Part shown: positions 38,399 through 49,224 of the stretch, piece after piece
Position numbering within the stretch: position 1 is the stretch's first letter
Layout: every line of letters begins with the position of its first letter
DNA from: Apostichopus japonicus
Taxonomy: Eukaryota; Echinodermata; Holothuroidea; Aspidochirotida; Stichopodidae
Length of the DNA: 64,000 nucleotides
Direction of reading: 5' to 3'
Assembly (NCBI RefSeq): GCF_037975245.1
Contig: NC_092578.1
Coordinates: forward strand, 2,429,001-2,493,000
Position numbers and translations under genes: made by a program
The notes under the pieces: model-generated
Seen by the model: only the letters and a program-made list of their open reading frames with translations
Told to the model about the DNA's origin: nothing
Databases searched by the model: none

Positions 38399-41300
38399 AC
38401 GCTTGGCTTGTGTACACGATATCTCAATAAGGAAATGATGTATCATGATGAAACTTGTTGGGTGGATAGCCCATAGTAAGAGGAAGATCCCTATTGTTTT
38501 TGGTGCCCGCAAAGGTCACCAAAGGTCAGTTAGATGCCAAAAACCAATATATTAAAAACAGCAATAACTCCCATTGACAGGGTCCGACATGGTTGATATT
38601 TTGGGAGTAGTTGTGAATGGGGTAATGCATCGTTTCGAAACATAACGATAATGTGATCCAAGGTCAACAAAGGTCAATTAATGATAAAAAACTAGTATTT
38701 TTGCGATAACTTGAGAACGAAATGTCCGTTAGGGTTGGGAGTTGCTTCAATGTAATCCAATTGTCGACCCGCACCTGGGTGACCCTTGACCTCAATTTGA
38801 CCTTTGGTGACCTTTACGTGTTTTTGGGGATTTTTACAGTTTTGATGCTATTTTCAGATGTCAAAGGTACCTTCTGAACATAAATGTCAATAGGTTGACC
38901 CCGTGTGACCTTTATGTGCGAAGTTATATGGGGTCAAAGTTTTTCGGTCGGAGTTAGGATGGTTGTACAGACTTTTCGTTTTGTTTTTTGGAATCAGGAG
39001 ATTAAACTACATCTGAAACCAAGGTCAAAAGGTCAAAGGTCACATTAGAAAAAATGTGCTTATTTTGGGAGGAAACGAGCAAAAAAGAAAATGTTTGGTT
39101 TTGATGCTAGATTTGGATACCAAAGGTACCTTCCGATCAAAAATGTCAATGGGTTGACACCCGTGTGACCTTCGTGTGCGAAGTTATACTAGGTCAAAGT
39201 TAATTTTCAGACATTTAATGCAATAACTCCCAGTTCCAAGGTGTGACGTGGTTGATATTTTTGGACAAGTTGCAAATGGTATAGGGGAATATTTTCAAAC
39301 TTAACGGTCATGTGATCCGAGGTCACCAAAGGTCAATTAATGTTAAAAAACTAGTATTTTGGGAGGAGAAAATGGGCAAAGAAAAAAATGTTTGAATTTG
39401 TATAGTTTGATGCTCTATTTAGGTCTCACCGATCAAAAATGTCAATAAGTTGACCCAAGGTGACCTTTGTATGTTAAGTTATATGAGGTCAAAGTTAATT
39501 TTCAGACATTTAGTGTAATAACTCCCAGTGCCAAGGTATTACACGGTTGATATTTTGGGACAAGTTGCAAATGGTATAGGGGAATATTTTCAAAATTAAC
39601 GGTCATGTGATCCGAGGTCACTAAAGGTCAATTAATGATAAAAAACTAGTATTTTTGCGATAACTTGAGAACAAATTGTCCGTTAGGGTTGGGAGTTGCT
39701 TCAATGTAATCCAATTGTCGACCCGCATCTGGGTGACCCTTGACCTAAATTTGACCTCTGGTGACCTCTGGTGACCTTTTTGTGTTTTGTGGATTTTTAC
39801 AGTTTCGATGCTAGTTTCAGATGTTAAAGGTACCTTCTGATCATAAATGTCAATGGGTTGACCCCCGTGTGACCTTTGTGTGCGAAGTTATACGAGGTCA
39901 AAGTTAATTTTCAGACATTTAATGCAATGACTCCCAGTTCCAAGGTGTGACACGGTTGATACTTTTGGAGTAGTTGCAAATGGTATAGGGTATTATTTTC
40001 AAACTTAACGGTCATGTGATCCAAGGTCACCAAAGGTCAATTAATGATAAAAAACTAGTATTTTTGCGATAACTTGAGAACGAATTGTCAGTTAGGGTTG
40101 GGAGTTGCTTCTACGTAATCCAATTGTCCACCCACATCTGGGTGACCCTTGACCTCAATTTGACCTCTGGTGACCTTTTCGTGTTTTGGGGATTTTTACA
40201 GTTTCGATGCTATTTTCAGATGTTAAAGGTACCTTCTGATCATAAATGTCAATAGGTTGACCCCTGGATGAGCTTTGTGTGTGAAGTTATAGGAGGTCAA
40301 AGTTAATTTTCAGACATTTCATGCAATAACTCCCAGTGCCAAGGTGTGACAAGGTTGATTTTTTTGGACAAGTTGCGAATGGTATAGGGGAATATTTTCA
40401 AACTTAGCGGTCATGTGATCCAAGGTCACCAAAGGTCAGCTAATGTTAAAAAACTAGTATTTTAGGGGGAGAAAATGGGCAAAGAAAACATGTTTGAATT
40501 TTCACAGTTTTGATGCTCCGTTTAGGTCTCACCGATCAAAAATGTCAATTGGTTGACCTACGGGTGACCTTTGTGTGTGAAGTTATGTATACAAGTTCAA
40601 AGTTAATTTTCAGACATTTAATGCAATTAAATTCCAATGCCAAGGTGTGACACGGTTGATAATTTGGGACAAGTTGTGAATGGGGTGTTGGAACATTTTC
40701 AAACTTAAAGATCATGTCATCTGTGGTCACGAATGTTATCATATCTGTTGACCGGCTTGTAGGTGACCTTATACTTCTTACATTTTCGACGCCATATTTA
40801 GATCTCAGAAGTGCCTTTTGATCAAAATCCGATCACATTTTGTGATCACAAAAGTGTTGGCTATAGTGTTGGTTACTTTATGCGTACATGTAGGACCACA
40901 ATTACTTGGACTATTTAAGCCCAATCTTGCTTGATAATATTATGTGTATTGTCATATACCCCAAGCAAGGAACCACAGTGCCCTTGGGCTCTTGTTGTGA
41001 TAGGCTTTTTGAACTCGTCATTGACAACCCTTCTTGAGCACTGGCGCGAACATTGTGTGACATACAGTATGGATATGTCTAACGTGGACACAGATTACAT
41101 ATGTGATGCGTGGACACATGCTATGTGGACACAGGTTACATCGTGACAATATGATCAAAATAACACTCAAAGTCAATACTCTTCTTTGAGCATTGATCGT
41201 TATATTTGATTGTTTAATTTATTACTATCATTCGAATATAGCTTTCACTTTCTAAAGCATTTACATGAGAGAGTTAACAGACATGATAAACAAAGCACTT

Positions 41301-44300
41301 CTATGCTTCTTTCATGCAAGGTGGCAACAAAACCACTTTTTCCAGGTCAGTTTTACCTAGGTGTTAAATCTAGAACAATGGATGTATTGCCTTCCATGGG
41401 TTTCATGTGCAATAAAGTGGTTTCAACTTCATTTCCTTATGACAGATCAACTTGACACAGAGGTGCACGGAATTTAAACTTCATTCAGCCATGAATCTCT
41501 GCTAAGTTGATATAAATAAGCACTGTCATATAAAGAACAATGAGAACTGAATAAATACGGATGTTATCAAAGTTCCCTGTATTCTCCAAGGTTTGCTTAA
41601 ATATAAGGATATGATCTAACAGAAAGTGCATGGCTATGAACAAAAGAACACACCTCCTCTGCATATATATGCTTAACAAAGAAGAGGATATCCTACGGAT
41701 ATTTCCTAGTGAGGGTGGATGATTGCAGCATGATAGCCATACTAACTGTATTCATTATGGAATCTTTACTTATTTATGTTCTGTTGAAGGTATTCATGAC
41801 AAAGTTATTTGCAGAGTAACTAACTCTGTTAATGCACCTTTTGGCTTCATTTCAGTTATTTTTCAGTTTAGGATTTAACGCACAAACTCTGTTGTAAAGG
41901 ATTTTGCAATAAGTTATGTTGATCATTGCTCAAGTTTCATATGAAAATACTTCAATTTTTCAAAATTAACCCAACGATTAATGGTACTTACTACATGGTA
42001 CAACTGCCCGCCCAAGTTCCCCTTTTGTGGAATGTCAAAATATTTGTGTCAAATGTCAAAATAATCGTGAAGTACAGTACACCTGGATTAAAGGTTTAAA
42101 GGGTGTTTGAGGTTCATCGATTGAAATCTTGGTTTCGATTAATACTTGGTAGCTATGGCAACCTTGTCAGGTTATGGCAACAAAGATGCAGGAAGATGTT
42201 GCTTTTAATATTAGCTGCCTTATGCTAGTGATATGTGTTCCCTATCCCACATCACACAAGTCTGTTAAGGTATACTGGTATATATATATACAGTCTGTGT
42301 ATGTTTTTACCTCGCTGTAAGGAGGGGGGCTCTGGTAGGCCTGTGGTGGTAGTGCATGCTGGTGATGTACAGCTGGTCCAGGTGGTGGTCTAACACCGAC
42401 AGGGTATGCAGTAGCTGTGATATTTGTGGTTCTTCCTGGCCCACCTGGAATGATGATTTGGTTATGTTGTTGCCCGTAGTACTGGCGACGTTTAGCATAG
42501 CTGCACATACCGCAGCATGACATCATGATTATAAACATTACAAACCTGTAAAGATGGGTGAGCAAAAAATATCTACATCACGACAAACGATCAGGGAAGA
42601 AACCACCTAAAGACAAAACTATTAGAACAATACGTTTCTACAGTATGAATGTAGCAAATCATCTAGATGCATTTTTCCCCGCACTATGAATTATACATTA
42701 ACGCAGTAAATATACGAAAAGGTAGTTAAATGTTGAAACTGTCCCTCTTGAAATCATTCAAGTCTATGAAGGCCCACTGTGAATGTCCGTAAGGACGAAA
42801 AGGCCAAACACTTTACTTTCTCTCACAGATATATATTTATTTATCTGTTTAACAGAGAAACAGCGGGCTCATGTATGTCTCAGGTAACTCTCACAATTGC
42901 AGGCCTTGATTCCGGTTATTAACTGGCTAACTAGCAGTAGAGTCTGCCATTTGCCAGCAGCAAATGAGACACTGGCAATTTTCTGCAAACTGTAGATGTT
43001 AAGAACTTGAAAACATGATAAGTTGTCTGACATTTTTCGGTCATAGAATTAGCATGGTTCCTGTACCTAGCATAAGCCTTGTGATACGCCTTGTTATCAG
43101 CAAATATTATCGGGCTGCTCTTAAAGGCCTTTGCAGTAACTGATATATTGTATATTCAGGAAAAAAGCAGTGAGAACTTGATTCTAGCTAGTACTGTAGG
43201 TTCTTGAAGCAGTGGCCTTACACAGTAAGTGGTTATAACTGTAACTGTAATCTCTACAACAACTGTTTCTTAGAGACTGTATCATTTTACATTTTGCCAG
43301 CTATTTTCAAAACCTGCAGTGTGTTCCACAAATAGCATTGCAATGAAATTAATACACCCTCCTATATTTCCCACCAACTGAAGGTTAAATAGTGAGCAAT
43401 TGCTGATTCAATTCTGTTGTCAACATTTGTCTCACAGGGGCACTTTCACAGAGGTGTTAATCCTGCAGAAAACTGCAAAAGTTTAAATTTTCAAAAATCT
43501 TCTCCTCTTTGCTCGTTATTCGGAAAATGTCAGGATAGCGGGCATTTTCTCTATAGGTGTGAAAGTTTAACATGGACAGCATTGATACTGAAAATTAAGC
43601 TGCCTTAATATGCTTAAATGTGTAAGATAGAGTATATGTATCGTCACTGTTCAAATAGTTTTAGCATGTCTGTAAACTGAGATCTGTAGACTTCCATTTG
43701 GAATGAGAAAGCCCCAGGGCTATGAAATAAAACTCTTCAAACAAATCTTTTCGGCTTGCTTACCAGAAATACCATAGGTTCCAAAAGCTGTAGCCATAAC
43801 TGTTACGACAGCACATGGAACCGCAGCAATATTCATCAAAGGAACAACTGTGAATGAAACAAATACACCGTGTTTAAATGACCTAAACATGAAAGTTACA
43901 CATATTAGTCATTGTACAATGACAAAACTAATTTTAGAAATCAAAGTAGTTGAAAAGGAAGGATACATTTAACTTAACATAATTCATATTTATCTAAGTC
44001 TATAGTTTAGTTTAGTAGAAAAAAGGGATTGGGAGGGACCCTCAAGTCCCCTTCAAGGAGCCTATAGGAGAGAAAATTAAACTATTACCCTATTACTATA
44101 CATGTATATACTATACCTTCCTGTAACCAGAAAGGTGGTTATTCTTAGGTTATATGGTGACTGTATTCAACTTCTCTTGCTACTGTATTAAAAGTTTGAA
44201 AAGATAGTATCGCATACTTACTACTCGCCATTATCACAGTATTCACCAGTAACCTGACAAAGAAGACAGAAAACATTATTGTGTGTACCATAAAAAGAGA

Positions 44301-45208
44301 GTGATTAAAATGTACATTAACTCTTTGGATTTGTGCAAAATGTAGCGATTCCATCTTTTAATACTTGTCTGCCTTTCACAATTCATCAACCATATCTCAT
44401 ACTTAACTCCCACAATTCTCTATTTATTCCTGTTTAACAACCAATGCAGGTCTTTGATTTCTTAAGCAAAACTGGGCAGTCAGGTCAAGATTCAGCTGGA
44501 TAACTGACATTCTAAGTTAGTAGGCTATGTCATTACTAGAGAGCTCTGTTCTGGCTGCCTATAGAACAGTTTGAGGGCATGTTCTTTCTCAACCTTTAAC
44601 CTGATTATGCTATACTTCCATTCTCCTTTCCAAGGGACTCGTGAAATTCACTTGACCTATAGCCATAGTAACAACTAACACTTCATGATACAGTGAGCAT
44701 CCATGTAAGGGGACTGGGGTTGGGAGTGAATGGAGTTGTAGTTTTGTTCTCTGGCTTTTTCTTTGTTGACTTTTCTTGAAAGTATCATGCTTTGAAAAGC
44801 AAAGATGTCTATCGGAGACACTCACTACTCAGAAACTGTATTTCATCAGTCTCAGCAAAGAAAGGTAGATAAATCTAGGTACTAATAATATTTTGCAGGC
44901 CTAAAGTTACGACTTGGCTGGGCCTACCATAGTACTATTAAGTAAGGCTCAAGTGATTAGGCCCTAGATAAATTGCTAAGTTACTGCATCATGCGAAATA
45001 TAGTTACCAACACATACAGTATGGTTATACGTTTGGCCTAGGCCTAAGTTGTGCCTAGCGTGGCTAATAGTAATTTTTGACGTTATATGTTAATCCCGTG
45101 CTAGGACTAAGGTATTTGTTTTAATAGACATAGCCTATGCTTACTTACCACCTGAATTAATAGAGTAAGAATAACCCCAAGAACAGTGGTACAATCTATT
45201 ATCGTCAT
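36865..45208 (-). CDS. VOPP1: VOPP1/WBP1-like single-pass membrane protein with PPxY motifs, 5 exons, complete
   Basis: Coding exons in transcript order: 45208-45149, 44253-44222, 43847-43764, 42545-42311 and 37062-36865. All have GT-AG borders and frames close exactly (609 nt, 202 residues plus TAA). Residues 1-23 form a hydrophobic signal-peptide-like start (MTIIDCTTVLGVILTLLIQV...). A Cys-rich luminal segment follows (26-44, including EYCCGSMCC). A transmembrane helix starts near WNLWYFWFVMFIIM (53-66), then Cys residues and a basic KRR stop-transfer (77-79). The cytosolic tail is Pro/Gln/Tyr-rich with PPPY (132-135) and PPAY (187-190). CCGSxCC followed by LWYFWF is the arrangement of VOPP1 (ECOP) and related WBP1/WBP1L proteins. 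In that family PPxY motifs bind WW domains such as those of NEDD4-type ligases or WWOX, and the proteins localise to endosomal/lysosomal membranes. Family membership is well supported; the VOPP1-versus-WBP1 assignment is less so. CYYR1 and Shisa-type proteins share the Cys-rich/TM/PPxY plan but match the TM region less well. The ~5.2-kb last intron contains the AGGTCA-rich repeat. Confidence 0.88.
38289..38318. repeat. Perfect hairpin at the left edge of the AGGTCA array
   Basis: GGTTCCTTGCTTT, a 4-base loop TTGC, then the exact reverse complement AAAGCAAGGAACC. The same 12-mer AAGCAAGGAACC recurs in direct orientation at 40,963-40,974, beyond the far end of the repeat array. The words may therefore mark element borders. 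Confidence 0.85.
38307..40974. repeat. AGGTCA-rich tandem repeat array in VOPP1-like last intron
   Basis: It starts with AAGCAAGGAACC and a (GT)n run, followed by about six diverged tandem units. Landmarks such as 'caataactccca' recur near 38,565, 39,225, 39,516, 39,925, 40,325 and 40,625; 'aaaaactagtatttt' marks the same units. Units come in a ~400-bp and a ~300-bp form. The shorter form lacks the 'gcgataacttgagaac..gtgacctt' part. By eye about three dozen exact AGGTCA/TGACCT hexamers occur. Many sit as direct repeats with 4-bp spacing (AGGTCACCAAAGGTCA), and one cluster is AAGGTCAAAAGGTCAAAGG. There is no coding capacity. A related, older copy is at 21,124-21,800. Confidence 0.88.
38336..38392. 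repeat. (GT)n microsatellite
   Basis: About 28 uninterrupted GT dinucleotides inside the left end of the AGGTCA-rich element. It produces Cys/Val or Thr/His open frames that are not genes. Confidence 0.98.
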
Positions 45209-45451
45209 GTTTGTTCCCTCCTCTTTCTCACGCTTTCAAATATTACGAAGTCTGTATGAAGTTATAACTTTCGTACGCGTACGATTTAATTCCTGGTAAC
45301 TAACGTTTGTCTTCACTCTCTATGTAATGTCGCGTTCTACTAATACTGTATACTGTACTAATGTATATACGTAACGTACGTGTGTACGTAGAACAGTAAA
45401 GCGGATATAATAGGGCTGGAAGGTCAATTACACACTATCTCCAGGAATCTG

Positions 45452-45459
45452 TGACGTCA
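45452..45459. promoter_or_regulatory. CRE palindrome upstream of the VOPP1-like gene
   Basis: TGACGTCA, the consensus CREB/ATF site, lies about 245 bp upstream of the VOPP1-like start codon in a comparatively CpG-rich segment (45,200-45,480). Its position fits a promoter element. That it is bound is inference; no TATA box is obvious. Confidence 0.35.
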
Positions 45460-45479
45460 TAGAAAGCCCAATATGGAAA

Positions 45480-48271
45480 CTTACATATGGGAAAATCCCA
45501 CATATTTCTTGAACGTTGCAAACATATGAAATCTTGGACGGTATCTTTTCGGCTCTAAAGTATCGTAGGTTTTCACTTATAGGTTATGCATGTGTATCCC
45601 TAATCCCACGGATATACATGTACTGTCTTCTAATATAATATTCCATTCTACGTCGCATTTGATAAAAAGATATAGGTGTGCTCGTTAGTTGAACTTCGTT
45701 AATGAAACTGATAATTATGGCTCTCTCTCTAAAGGTGATCTGCCTTATGGCAGGTCCCTCACCAAACACAAAATCATAATAATCGCTCTTCTGCAATCCT
45801 CTTCATAGTGAAATAATTTCTACCATCTCTGATAATGGCTATACATGCACAAATGAAGTTCTTTTTCTTATAGAAAATGATACAAGTTTATTCATATAGA
45901 TGATATAGTAAAATCTGTGATGTGTGTAACATGCTATTGTATTTGACGTAATGATAGCGGATTAAAAAACACACCAGTCCTCTCATGGCAAACCACGTGT
46001 CAATCTCTAGTCATTTTGTAAGGTGATGTTTGAGCCTCTCAGTAAGGTGGAATATGCTTCGTCAAGGTGTTGTCCTCTGAGTAGGCCTATATCATACCGC
46101 GTAGTCAGGTTTGAAACGTGCAGGAAAGTTTAAATTAATACATCGCGCCAAGCTGTACATAGCCTAATGTACATGAATATCTCGTATACACATGGACCTC
46201 ATGTATATAGGTCACATTTTCTTGGAAACATCAATCACGTTAAAATGAAAGCTTTCAATTCAAATCCGTGCACATTATTACAGACCTCCCATCGAACCTT
46301 TAAAACCTTTAAAAACCTTTATTCCAAAACAGCTCTACTCTTTAAAACCATTAAGAATCATCACAGTAAAACAAAATATTTTAAAGGTTAAGTTTAGAGT
46401 AGAAATATTGTATTCAGTCATGCTAACCATTGACCATAACGTTTTTGTGGACAGCCAGGCATGATTCATGCATTGATACAAAACAGACTCACAATGGACG
46501 GTGACACTAGTGCATGTCTCATCGGTCCGACTAACATGGCTTGCGTGGATTTCGACGCGATTATAGTTACATAAACACATGTTTCTACAAGTATCTGGGA
46601 ACGTTGATAAGTGTCATCTACTAATAAAGAATATCTTGCACCCGCTAATTGTACTATTGTAGGGAAGAAGAACACATTGACAGCCCGAGTTACTCGGATT
46701 TATCTGGGAGGAAATTAGTAACGGATATGAAACTCAGTAACTGATGCAATTATTAGGTATTATGAGCTTGCTTTTGCGTACACTTTTGTTTATATGTATA
46801 TTAGTTGCCTATACAGATACAACGATACAACACACTGATATTCATTTAATTGATCTGATCTGATCTGATTTGAACGTCGTATAGGGGAAAAATCCCATGA
46901 AAAGTATATAGGAACCTCTGTTATCAAACTGACATTAGCTCTCGAGTAAGGCGAAGAGTGATGCATTTTGGGGTACAGTGTAATTGAAGCAATGAATTGA
47001 AGATTTCACCTATAGCTCCTGTCGGGAACGGGAATAAATCTAATTATGTTTGATGGCCTCTCAAGCTTTCAACATGTTTTCCTGTTTCATTACGTGTATG
47101 TTAACTTTTCCTTCACTTTATCTCGGGTTATCATCCTATATTATCAAATTTCTTGAATTAAAAGCAGTGCATGGGAATGTATAGAATTATATTACTACCC
47201 ATCGGTGCAGTCACGTTCGCGAGTTCCTTGTGGCACCAACTATTCTACCATGTTTGACCTTCGATATACCAGTAATCACTGGCCGCAAGGTATATGACTT
47301 TGATCGTATCGTGGGCAAATTTGGTTTCTCATATATAGCCCTTTATTGTAAAACTTTATAAAGCTCTTTAAGGGTAAAATTTGAAATGAATTGATTTGAA
47401 CACCAAAATGTGACGATTTTCTTCCCCACCGGCTGTTCCCTACCCTCTGTTGCCATGTTGCGGTTATGAATATGTATATAATGAATACCCACAACACGGC
47501 AATGGAAGCGTACGTTAAAATACTAGAACAGCTAGAAATGTTCGTATACTGATCAGAAATATACACAGGACGAACAATGCATCAAACTGGTCTTTCTCGA
47601 ACAAACTGAAGGTTGGCTAATTATGGATTCCATGATCATATGGTCATAGTCATATTGGCAAGTTGAGAGGAGCATGGCTGACGTATTATGATCTCCGAAA
47701 AAAAAATCAGCTATGTTTGTGTCTCCGTGTTATATGTATCTATTACTGTGTTATATGTTATATCTTATACTGTCCATATATAAGCTGTTATAGTGGCACT
47801 TTCTCCTTATTGCGGCTATCATGCAAAGATGTCATGTGAGCAGACATCCGTTATTGACGAAAAACTAACAAATTATATATAAACATTACGCAGAGTGTTC
47901 TAACTCGGGAGGAGTGAAGATATTATTTCACACAAGTTAGAAATTTGGTGACTGGGTTTGTGCGGGGTTTCCTCGTCACGAGGCACGAGAACAATTATAA
48001 TCATTAACGGGTTCCGTTAACTGACAAATATTAAGCTTTCTACTATTATAACCGTAGCTTAAAACTAAAACTTTGGTCATGAGATAAACATCACACGGTA
48101 TAGTTATGATAGACCCGATACCAACAATTAAGGTAGCTATAACGGAAATCTTTTTCGGTAGGATGATGATCTGCCCATGCATGCAGAAAATGTTGACGTA
48201 TTGAACCACGTATACAGATAGAACTCTACAGAATGTTTAGCCTCAATATAGGTTTTATGTGGAGGGCAGCC
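45480..48271. other. Intergenic region, no gene recognised
   Basis: Lies between the divergent VOPP1-like and ACMSD genes. Only small open frames without recognisable domains and short A-rich runs are seen. Confidence 0.6.
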
Positions 48272-48279
48272 GTCTATAT

Positions 48280-49216
48280 GGTTACATCTCTATGTTCCGA
48301 CGTCTCTATGTTCCGACGTCTCTATGTTCCGACGTCTCTATGTTCCGACGTCTCTATGTTCCGACGTCTCTATGTTCCGACGTCTCTATGTTCCGACGTC
48401 TCTATGTTCCGACGTCTCTATGTTCCGACGTCTCTATGTTCCGACAAATTGTTTGGACTCTAATTTTTTTTGGCCCAAATTTTTTCGGACCCATTTTTTT
48501 GTGACCCAATTTTTTTCGGACCCCATTCTTTTTGGACCCAATTTTTTCGGACCCAATTTTTTTCGGGCCCATTTTTTTTGGACTCAATTTTTTGGCCCAA
48601 AATTTTTTCGGACCCAATTTTTTTTCTGGCCCAATATTCGTTCACCCAAATTTTTTTGTGGACCCAATTTTTTTGGGACCTAATTTTTGTGGACCCATTT
48701 TTTCCGGACTTAATTTTTGGGACCCATATTTATGGGACTTAATTAGGGGTCAGGGAAAAAATTGGTCAGATATCATGTTGGTCCAAAAGTTGGGTCCCAA
48801 AAAAATTTGGGTCCGAAAAATTTTGGTCCAAAATAATTGGGGTCCCGAAAAACATTGGTCAGAAAAAAATTTGGTACGAAAATATGTTGGTAAAAATTTT
48901 GCACAAGAAAATATGGGTCCCAAAAAATTGGGTCCCAAAAAAAGTTTGTTCCAAAAAAATGGGGTCCGAAAAAAATTGTGTCACAAAAGAATGGGGTCAG
49001 AAAAAAAATTGGGTCCCAAAAAATGTTGGTCCAAAAAAAAATTTGGTCCAAAAAAATGTTGGTACAAAACAGACGGGGTCGGAAAAAAAAATTGGGTCAC
49101 AAATGGGGTCCGAATAAAATTTGGTCAAATTTGGTCAAAAAAAATTAGAGTCCAAACAGTTTGTCGGAACATAGAGACGTCGGAACATAGAGACGTCGGA
49201 ACATAGGGATGTCACC
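48280..49216. mobile_element. Foldback-type element: 937-bp palindrome built of tandem subrepeats
   Basis: The left arm begins GGTTACATCTCTATGTTCCG. It holds ten perfect 16-bp copies of TCTCTATGTTCCGACG (about 48,286-48,444). The unique block AAATTGTTTGGACTCTAATT follows, then a degenerate ~16-18-bp array of CGGACCCAATTTTTTT-like units to about 48,735. The right arm is the reverse complement in mirrored order: TTGGGTCCGAAAAA-type units to about 49,140, AATTAGAGTCCAAACAGTTT, and only three copies of the 16-bp unit. It ends GGATGTCACC. The flanks read GTCTATAT (48,272-48,279) and GTCTAGAT (49,217-49,224), a 7/8 match for an 8-bp target duplication. Long inverted repeats made of subrepeats define Foldback/Galileo-like elements. 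8-bp duplications fit P- or hAT-type transposases. Open frames in all six frames are products of the periodicity. Confidence 0.85.
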
Positions 49217-49224
49217 GTCTAGAT

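Noticed and set aside
38211-38512. Poly-Cys/Val and poly-Thr/His open frames
   Set aside because: (GT)n microsatellite.
48286-48444. CRISPR-like appearance of ten perfect short repeats
   Set aside because: The copies are directly adjacent with no spacers, and the host is a eukaryote.
48324-49206. Long open frames (up to 224 codons) of repeated Phe/Asp/Pro or Lys/Gly-rich residues
   Set aside because: They arise from 16-18-bp periodicity in the foldback palindrome and occur in many frames on both strands. No domain or splice support.
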